In this document: positions 1 through 4,537 of the stretch, in pieces | Layout: each line of letters starts with the position of its first letter | Numbering within the stretch: the stretch's first letter is position 1 | Notes under the pieces: model-generated | What the model was told of the DNA's origin: nothing | Database searches by the model: none | Seen by the model: the letters and a program-made list of their open reading frames with translations, nothing else | NCBI GenBank assembly: GCA_001798455.1 | Contig: MGSI01000025.1 | Span: forward strand, 1 to 8,851 | Direction: 5' to 3' | From: Deltaproteobacteria bacterium RIFCSPLOWO2_02_FULL_57_26 | GTDB taxonomy: Bacteria; Desulfobacterota; Binatia; UBA9968 | Length of the DNA: 8,851 nucleotides | Translations under genes and position numbers: made by a program

Positions 1-22
1 AGGCCTCGGTCTGGGTTTTTTG
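1..22 (+). terminator. Possible 3' half of a rho-independent terminator of an upstream gene
   Basis: The window opens with a GC-rich arm (AGGCCTCGGTCTGGG) followed directly by six T residues, the usual layout of the descending arm and U-tract of an intrinsic terminator. The matching ascending arm would lie left of base 1, so the hairpin cannot be verified here. If real, guaB is separated from whatever precedes it. Confidence 0.3.
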
Positions 23-45
23 TTTCCTTTTTCGGGAGGCAAGCC

Positions 46-1512
46 ATGTTGGATCAGGAAATCTTACCCTTGGGTTTAACGTTTGACGACGTACTTCTGG
101 TGCCGGCTGAATCGTCCATTCTCCCCCGGGATACTGACGTCGCGACTCGTTTGACGGAGCGCATCGGACTCAATATCCCGCTCCTCAGCGCGGCGATGGA
201 CACGGTGACCGAGTGGCGCACCGCCATCGCAATAGCGCAAGAGGGAGGTCTGGGAGTGATCCACCGCAACATGTCGGTGGCGGCCCAGGCCGCGGAGGTC
301 GAGAAAGTCAAGAAATTTGAAAGCGGGATGATTGCGGACCCGATTACGGTGCGTCCGGAGCAGAAGATCGCCGAGGCGAAAGAGATCATGCAGAAGTATG
401 GCATCTCGGGTCTGCCGGTAACCCAGGACGGGCGTTTGGTGGGAATTCTGACCAATCGGGACCTGCGTTTCGAGAAAAGGCTGGATCGGCCGGTGGCGGA
501 GGTTATGACCAAGGAAAACCTCGTGACCGCCCGGCCGGGTGTGGATCTCGATGAAGCCAAAGAGATCCTCCAGCGCCATCGGATCGAGAAGCTATTGGTT
601 ATCGACGAGCGTTATCATCTCAAGGGGCTGATTACCGTCAAAGACATAGAGAAAAAGATCCAGCATCCCTTCGCCTGCAAGGACGAGAAGGGCAGGCTGC
701 GGGTAGGTGCGGCGGTGGGGGTGGGACCCGACTGCGACGAGCGCGTGGACGCGCTGGTCAGGGCTGGAGTGGACATGATCGCCGTGGATACAGCCCACGG
801 CCATTCCAGAAATGTTTTGGACGTGGTCAGGCGACTGCGCCGTCGCTCTTCGGATTTGGATATCGCGGCCGGGAATGTGGCGACGGAGGAAGGAACCCTG
901 GCCCTGATCGACGCGGGCGTCAACGCGGTCAAGGTAGGAGTGGGTCCCGGGTCGATCTGCACCACGCGTGTGGTTTCAGGGGTAGGTGTTCCCCAGCTTA
1001 CAGCCATTGCAAGCTGTGCCAAAGCGGCCGAGCGGCACAACGTCTCTATCATCTCCGATGGCGGTATCAAGTATTCGGGCGATATCACAAAAGCGCTTGC
1101 CGCCGGCGCCCATTCGCTGATGATCGGGAGCCTTTTCGCCGGCACCGAGGAGAGCCCCGGCGAGACTATCCTCTATCAGGGAAGGACTTATAAAGTGTAT
1201 CGCGGTATGGGCTCCTTGGGTGCTATGGGGGAGGGCAGCAGGGACCGGTACGGCCAAGGTGATGTAGAGGACAAGATGAAGCTCGTTCCTGAAGGGATCG
1301 AGGGCCAGGTGCCTTATAAAGGATCGCTGGCTTTCAACGTCCATCAGCTCATCGGGGGCCTGCGCGCAGGGATGGGCTACCTCGGCTGCCGGACCATCCG
1401 TGAGTTGCGCTCGAAGGCGCGCTTCATCCGGGTGACCGCGGCGGGGCTCAGAGAAGGCCACGTTCACGATGTCTTCATTACCAAGGAAGCCCCTAACTAC
1501 AGAGCGGAATGA
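46..1512 (+). CDS. guaB: IMP dehydrogenase
   Basis: Oxidises IMP to XMP with NAD+, the committed step of guanine nucleotide synthesis in the cytoplasm. The 488-residue product has the usual bacterial length. It shows the N-terminal TFDDVLLVP segment (12-20), a tandem CBS regulatory pair at about 95-205, the NAD-side DTAHGHS motif (248-254), the catalytic loop GPGSICTTR with nucleophile Cys305, the phosphate-binding DGG (338-340), and the flap with the Arg401-Tyr402 pair in SRDRYGQ. The C-terminus (EGHVHDVFITKEAPNY) is typical and complete. A clear GGGAGG ribosome site lies seven bases before the ATG. The gene is GC-rich, at roughly 60% by eye. Its stop overlaps the ATG of a short guaA-like stub, the arrangement expected of a translationally coupled guaBA operon. 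No purine riboswitch can be judged from the 45 bases upstream. Confidence 0.97.
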   Translation: MLDQEILPLGLTFDDVLLVPAESSILPRDTDVATRLTERIGLNIPLLSAAMDTVTEWRTAIAIAQEGGLGVIHRNMSVAAQAAEVEKVKKFESGMIADPITVRPEQKIAEAKEIMQKYGISGLPVTQDGRLVGILTNRDLRFEKRLDRPVAEVMTKENLVTARPGVDLDEAKEILQRHRIEKLLVIDERYHLKGLITVKDIEKKIQHPFACKDEKGRLRVGAAVGVGPDCDERVDALVRAGVDMIAVDTAHGHSRNVLDVVRRLRRRSSDLDIAAGNVATEEGTLALIDAGVNAVKVGVGPGSICTTRVVSGVGVPQLTAIASCAKAAERHNVSIISDGGIKYSGDITKALAAGAHSLMIGSLFAGTEESPGETILYQGRTYKVYRGMGSLGAMGEGSRDRYGQGDVEDKMKLVPEGIEGQVPYKGSLAFNVHQLIGGLRAGMGYLGCRTIRELRSKARFIRVTAAGLREGHVHDVFITKEAPNYRAE

Positions 1513-1568
1513 TCCTCATCCTCGACTTCGGTTCTCCATACCGGGATGTCTTTCAGCTTGTTACGTGA
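1509..1568 (+). pseudogene. Stub of a canonical guaA start, overlapping the guaB stop
   Basis: An ATG overlapping the guaB TGA (ATGA) opens 19 codons, MILILDFGSPYRDVFQLVT, ending at TGA 1566-1568. ILILDFGS-x-Y is the opening of the glutamine amidotransferase domain of ordinary bacterial GuaA (E. coli type ILILDFGSQYTQL). After about 10 residues the similarity fades, and no frame recovers it in the following 70 bases. The full-length guaA at 1641 starts differently (SIAIIDLGGQY), so this is not a duplicated start of that gene. My reading is that it is the remains of the original guaA, once coupled to guaB. A translated leader peptide for the downstream guaA is the alternative. The match is short but sits exactly where guaA should begin. 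Confidence 0.65.
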
Positions 1569-1640
1569 TAGCAACATCTTCCAGGCGTTTGTGCTCTTTT
1601 ACTGTCGAAGCTAATTAAACCTGGGCAACACAGGACAGGA

Positions 1641-3449
1641 ATGAAAAATTCCATCGCAATCATAGATCTCGGAGGTCAGTACTGTCATTTAATCGGGCGG
1701 CGACTGCACAGACTGGGTATTCATTCACGGATTTACAGGCCCGAAACACGAGCGCAGACCCTTGGTGGCCATGCCGGCATCATATTGTCTGGGGGTCCAC
1801 AGAGTGTGTATGAGGAGGGTGCACCTAAGATCAGCCAAGAGGTTCTTCAGCTCAAAGTACCCATCCTAGGAATCTGCTATGGCCATCAATTACTGGCTCA
1901 AATGCTAGGGGCAAAGGTCGAAAAAGGTAGGAGCGAGTATGGCCCTGCGAAGCTTTCCGTTGCTTCCAAGAACAGCCTATTTACAAGATTGCCTCAGGAA
2001 CAGACTGTATGGATGAGCCATACAGATACGGTAACTGAACTCCCACGCGGATTGCTGACCTTGGCATCGACGGAACAATGTCGTATCGCCGCGTTCGGTG
2101 GCACTGCCAAGGGTTATTACGGAGTGCAATTCCACCCCGAAGTCGTTCATACGCAGTATGGGGAACAAATCCTCAGACGTTTTGTTTCCTCAATCTGCGG
2201 CCTCAAAGTAAGGGAAGATGCAACGGATCAAATCAAGCCGCTCGTCAGGAACATTCGCGCCAGGGTCGGTAAGAAATCCGTCTTTTTTCTCGTTAGCGGC
2301 GGGGTGGATTCAACAGTAGCCTTTGCTCTTTGCGCCAAAGCGCTTCCCAAAAAGCGTATTTTGGGTCTTCACGTTGATACCGGATTAATGCGCAAAGGTG
2401 AAACAGAGGATTTGCGCGCCAATTTATCTGCCTTGGGGTTGGCCGATAGATTGCAGATCATTGACAAATCCAGGTTGTTTCTTGCTGAGCTGAGAGGAGT
2501 CATTGATCCGGAAGAGAAGCGGAAAATCATAGGCCGCCTCTTTGTCGAAGTGCAGTCGGATGCGATGCGAAAGTTTCAAATTGACGAAAAGCATTGGCTG
2601 CTCGGACAAGGTACCATTTATCCTGATACCATCGAGTCCGGCGGAACAAGAGGCCTGGCGGCTGTGATAAAAACGCACCACAATCGCTGCCCTGAAATTA
2701 TAGATTTGATCCGAAAAGGCCGTGTGATTGAGCCGCTTGTTGAATTTTATAAAGATGAAGTGAGAGAGCTAGGCAAGCGTCTGGGTCTCAGCTCTAAATT
2801 GACCAACGGGTGGCCATTCCCCGGTCCGGGCTTGGCGATAAGATGCCTCTGCAGTCGGAGCAGGGCGAAAGCCCAGCCAGCCGGCAAGGCGTTAGCTACA
2901 TTAATAGCCGATCGAAACTATGAAGGGGTCCTGTTGCCCATCAAGAGTGTGGGGGTCCAAGGTGATGCCCGAACTTACAGGCGCGTGCTAGCCCTGCATG
3001 ATCGCCGAGGCCTGTTTGACTACGGGACGCTTCAATTTATAAGCACAAAGGCATGTAATGTGCTTGCGAAGACAAACAGGGTTATTACCTTCGTTGCTGG
3101 AAATGTGACTAGCCTTGCGGCGGCTTCCGTCAAGCGCGCCGAACTTAATTCGGAACGTCTACAGTTAGTTCGAGAAGCCGACTTTATCGTGAGATCGAGG
3201 ATGGAAGAGAACAATCTCACGGAGAACGTATGGCAGTTTCCGGTGGTGCTGGTTCCGATTTCCTTTGCCGGCGGTGAGACCATAATTCTTCGTCCTGTAA
3301 ATTCAGAAGATGGCATGACGGCTGACTTTGCGAGGCTTCCAAAGGGTGTATTGCGGCGCATCGCGGAGGATATAATTAAATTGCCGGGTGTCGATGCGGT
3401 TTTCCTTGACGTCACCAGTAAACCGCCAGCTACGATTGAGTGGGAGTGA
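1641..3449 (+). CDS. guaA: GMP synthase (glutamine-hydrolysing), long type with extended C-terminal domain
   Basis: Converts XMP, ATP and glutamine to GMP, directly after guaB in the pathway. The N-terminal class I amidotransferase domain (about 1-188) has the oxyanion loop LSGGPQSVYE, nucleophile Cys79 in GICYGHQLL, and His165/Glu167 in QFHPEV. The ATP-pyrophosphatase domain has the PP-loop SGGVDS (219-224), GQGTIYPDTIES, KTHHN and FPGPGLAIR. The protein ends with the invariant SKPPATIEWE. At 602 residues it is about 80-90 longer than typical bacterial GuaA. The extra part lies after LLPIKSVGVQGDARTY (431-446), at about 452-550, and includes ADFIVRSRMEENN followed by FPVVLVPISF, which resembles the additional dimerisation subdomain of human GMPS. 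An AGGA ribosome site sits five bases before the ATG. GC content is lower than in guaB, at about half by eye, and codon choice is looser, consistent with transfer. The gap from guaB is 128 bases. Confidence 0.95.
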   Translation: MKNSIAIIDLGGQYCHLIGRRLHRLGIHSRIYRPETRAQTLGGHAGIILSGGPQSVYEEGAPKISQEVLQLKVPILGICYGHQLLAQMLGAKVEKGRSEYGPAKLSVASKNSLFTRLPQEQTVWMSHTDTVTELPRGLLTLASTEQCRIAAFGGTAKGYYGVQFHPEVVHTQYGEQILRRFVSSICGLKVREDATDQIKPLVRNIRARVGKKSVFFLVSGGVDSTVAFALCAKALPKKRILGLHVDTGLMRKGETEDLRANLSALGLADRLQIIDKSRLFLAELRGVIDPEEKRKIIGRLFVEVQSDAMRKFQIDEKHWLLGQGTIYPDTIESGGTRGLAAVIKTHHNRCPEIIDLIRKGRVIEPLVEFYKDEVRELGKRLGLSSKLTNGWPFPGPGLAIRCLCSRSRAKAQPAGKALATLIADRNYEGVLLPIKSVGVQGDARTYRRVLALHDRRGLFDYGTLQFISTKACNVLAKTNRVITFVAGNVTSLAAASVKRAELNSERLQLVREADFIVRSRMEENNLTENVWQFPVVLVPISFAGGETIILRPVNSEDGMTADFARLPKGVLRRIAEDIIKLPGVDAVFLDVTSKPPATIEWE

Positions 3450-3502
3450 GATTTTTCCGACTGGAGGCAACTTGGTTTTATCGGTGTGGCTCTTTTTTTG
3501 AT

Positions 3503-3530
3503 TTGACACGGATCGCTGCCGCTATATACT
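3503..3530 (+). promoter_or_regulatory. Strong sigma70-type promoter before the antitoxin stub
   Basis: A perfect -35 box TTGACA (3503-3508) and a near-consensus -10 box TATACT (3525-3530) are separated by 16 bases. Transcription would begin near 3537, about 40 bases before the ATG of the DUF104 stub at 3576. This is compact spacing of the kind seen for toxin-antitoxin genes. The promoter looks intact although the gene it served is truncated. It points rightward into convergent minus-strand sequence, so it could produce an RNA antisense to the solute-binding-protein fragment and the DUF336 gene. Confidence 0.6.
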
Positions 3531-3575
3531 TGGACTTATCGGGTTTCCATAACCAGCAGAGGAAGCGGAGGTCTT

Positions 3576-3662
3576 ATGAGCGGGACCATACGCGCTCGGG
3601 TGAAGCATGGTGTCTTAGAGCCACCGGTGAACCTCCTTATTCGTTTGCCACCTCCTTGTTAG
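3576..3662 (+). pseudogene. Truncated DUF104 (AF2212-like) antitoxin start
   Basis: The frame begins MSGTIRARVKHGVLEP, which matches the conserved N-terminus of DUF104 family antitoxins. These usually continue with an acidic LEKLDLPEGEEV-type segment and reach about 60-75 residues. After Pro16 (base 3623) the family pattern stops; the frame runs on for 12 unrelated codons to TAG 3660-3662. No other frame restores the DLPEGE-type segment, so this is truncation by rearrangement rather than a simple frameshift. A good GGAGG site (3567-3571) sits four bases before the ATG, and a strong promoter lies upstream. No PIN-type toxin gene follows. Family assignment rests on 16 residues and is from memory of the consensus. 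Confidence 0.55.
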
Positions 3663-3682
3663 TCGATTTCGAAACGAACTGA

Positions 3683-3805
3683 TTATTTGAAATAGCCCTC
3701 CTTCATCAGCTGCTCCGCGAGGCTCGTGTCAATGAAGACGGTCGGATCTGCAGCGGCCGCTTTCGGGGTAGCCTTCTTGATGGTCTCCAGAGAAAAGGTG
3801 ACATG
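3683..3805 (-). pseudogene. C-terminal fragment of an ABC-transporter solute-binding protein
   Basis: On the minus strand an open stretch of about 40 codons ends with FIDTSLAEQLMKEGYFK and a TAA (3683-3685). This matches the C-terminal helix of periplasmic substrate-binding proteins of the nitrate/sulfonate/taurine (NMT1/SsuA-like) type, which commonly end in a phrase like FIDxSFAEQLxKEGF. An in-frame TAG (3806-3808) precedes it and there is no start codon or ribosome site, so only the tail survives. It lies downstream of, and on the same strand as, the molybdenum oxidoreductase and the DUF336 gene, suggesting it belonged to the same lost operon. The substrate cannot be inferred. Confidence 0.55.
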
Positions 3806-3819
3806 CTACTTTTCCGATG
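3805..3819 (+). repeat. Left copy of a 15-base near-identical repeat
   Basis: GCTACTTTTCCGATG here and GCTACTTTTCTGATG at 4407-4421 differ at one base. Both copies have the same orientation, about 600 bases apart, with the DUF336 gene between them. Read on the minus strand the shared core is GAAAAGTAGC. This recalls the AAAAGTRG-type terminal repeats of some IS21-family elements, but that link is from memory and no transposase is present. Confidence 0.45.
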
Positions 3820-3899
3820 TCTAATGAATCAGTTTCTTTTTACTTCTCTGATTTCTAACCCAACTGGTGAACAGTGACCTTCAAGCTAACCCTCACAAA

Positions 3900-4301
3900 C
3901 TAAAGGGCATTGATACCGACCTGGGCAATCTCCTGGTCCTGTTCGGGCTTGGCCCCACTGACACCGACCGCCCCAAGGATTTGCTTGTCCTTCAGGATCG
4001 GAAGGCCTCCCATACCCGCGAGGAAACGCCCATGCGCCAGGATGGAGATTCCGGAAAAGAAGGTCTGCCGGTTCTCCGCAGCAGTTTGAATCTCGGCCGA
4101 ACTGCGCTTAAAAGCTGCCGCAGCCCCCGCCTTTCCCAAGGCGATGTCCGGGGTAAGAAAACCTGCCCCGTCCATGCGCGAAAGGGAAATCACATGTGCC
4201 TCCTCGTTAACCACCACAATGGAAATATTCACTCCTATCTCCTTCGCCTTGGCCAGCCCCGCATCTATGATTTTTCTTGCGTCGTCCAGCTTCATTACCA
4301 T
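3900..4301 (-). CDS. GlcG/HbpS-family (DUF336) protein
   Basis: A 133-residue protein of the usual single-domain length for this family, whose members include GlcG, the haem-binding HbpS and the C-terminal domain of PduO. Visible family features are the N-terminal helix with LDDARKIIDAGLAKAKEIG, the strand NISIVVVNEEAHVISLSRMDGA (RMDGA at 42-46), the AAAAFKR segment, AGMGGLPI (95-102) and the closing GAVGVSGA (110-117). There is no signal peptide, so it should be cytoplasmic. A strong AAGGAGGT site lies just before the ATG at 4301; a second in-frame ATG two codons later is less well spaced. It lies 236 bases downstream of the molybdenum oxidoreductase on the same strand. Family members are linked to haem, cobalamin or small-molecule binding; the ligand here is unknown. 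The next gene downstream survives only as a fragment. Confidence 0.85.
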   Translation of the reverse strand: MVMKLDDARKIIDAGLAKAKEIGVNISIVVVNEEAHVISLSRMDGAGFLTPDIALGKAGAAAAFKRSSAEIQTAAENRQTFFSGISILAHGRFLAGMGGLPILKDKQILGAVGVSGAKPEQDQEIAQVGINAL

Positions 4302-4403
4302 AAGACCTCCTTACTCAATAATTAGGGTGGATTCAGGGTGAAAAAAACAAAGTACCCCTGGGAGATAGTGCTGTCAATGCCCGTGAAAGTCTGGAAGATG
4401 GGA

Positions 4404-4440
4404 AGGGCTACTTTTCTGATGACCATCTATGAATAGCCCT
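4404..4440. repeat. Inverted repeat overlapping the right copy of the 15-base repeat
   Basis: AGGGCTA (4404-4410) and TAGCCCT (4434-4440) form a perfect seven-base dyad around a 23-base loop. The left arm overlaps the repeat copy GCTACTTTTCTGATG (4407-4421). No T-tract follows on either strand, so it is not a standard terminator. It could be a recombination-site or element-end remnant, or an operator upstream of the DUF336 gene, which starts about 100 bases away. Confidence 0.35.
4407..4421 (+). repeat. Right copy of the 15-base near-identical repeat
   Basis: GCTACTTTTCTGATG, 14 of 15 bases identical to 3805-3819 and in the same orientation. It lies upstream of the DUF336 gene, between that gene and the molybdenum oxidoreductase, and its first four bases are shared with the inverted repeat at 4404-4440. 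Confidence 0.45.
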
Positions 4441-4467
4441 GAGTCACGAGAACTAATCCAACAAATC

Positions 4468-4495
4468 AAAAGGCACCGGCGGCCTGGTCAGCCGG
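4468..4495 (-). terminator. Weak candidate terminator downstream of the molybdenum oxidoreductase
   Basis: Read on the minus strand, CCGGC (4495-4491) can pair with GCCGG (4480-4476) across a 10-base loop, followed a few bases later by TTTT (4471-4468). The stem is only five pairs and the U-tract is short, so termination would be partial at best. If functional it would separate the oxidoreductase from the DUF336 gene. Confidence 0.25.
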
Positions 4496-4537
4496 CCCGA
4501 GGCCCTCGCTTGGCCAAAGGTGTAGAAGCAATGAGCT

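Noticed and set aside
3450..3500. T-rich stretch (3493-3499) after guaA considered as a terminator
   Set aside because: No stable GC-rich stem precedes the T-tract, so an intrinsic terminator is not supported.
3440..3682. 80-codon plus-strand frame overlapping the end of guaA
   Set aside because: It reads through the promoter and the DUF104 stub in another frame and resembles nothing; the stub frame with its GGAGG site is the better explanation.
3867..4325. 152-codon open frame on the plus strand over the DUF336 gene
   Set aside because: The opposite strand encodes a recognisable DUF336 protein with a strong ribosome site; this frame has no motif or suitable start signal.
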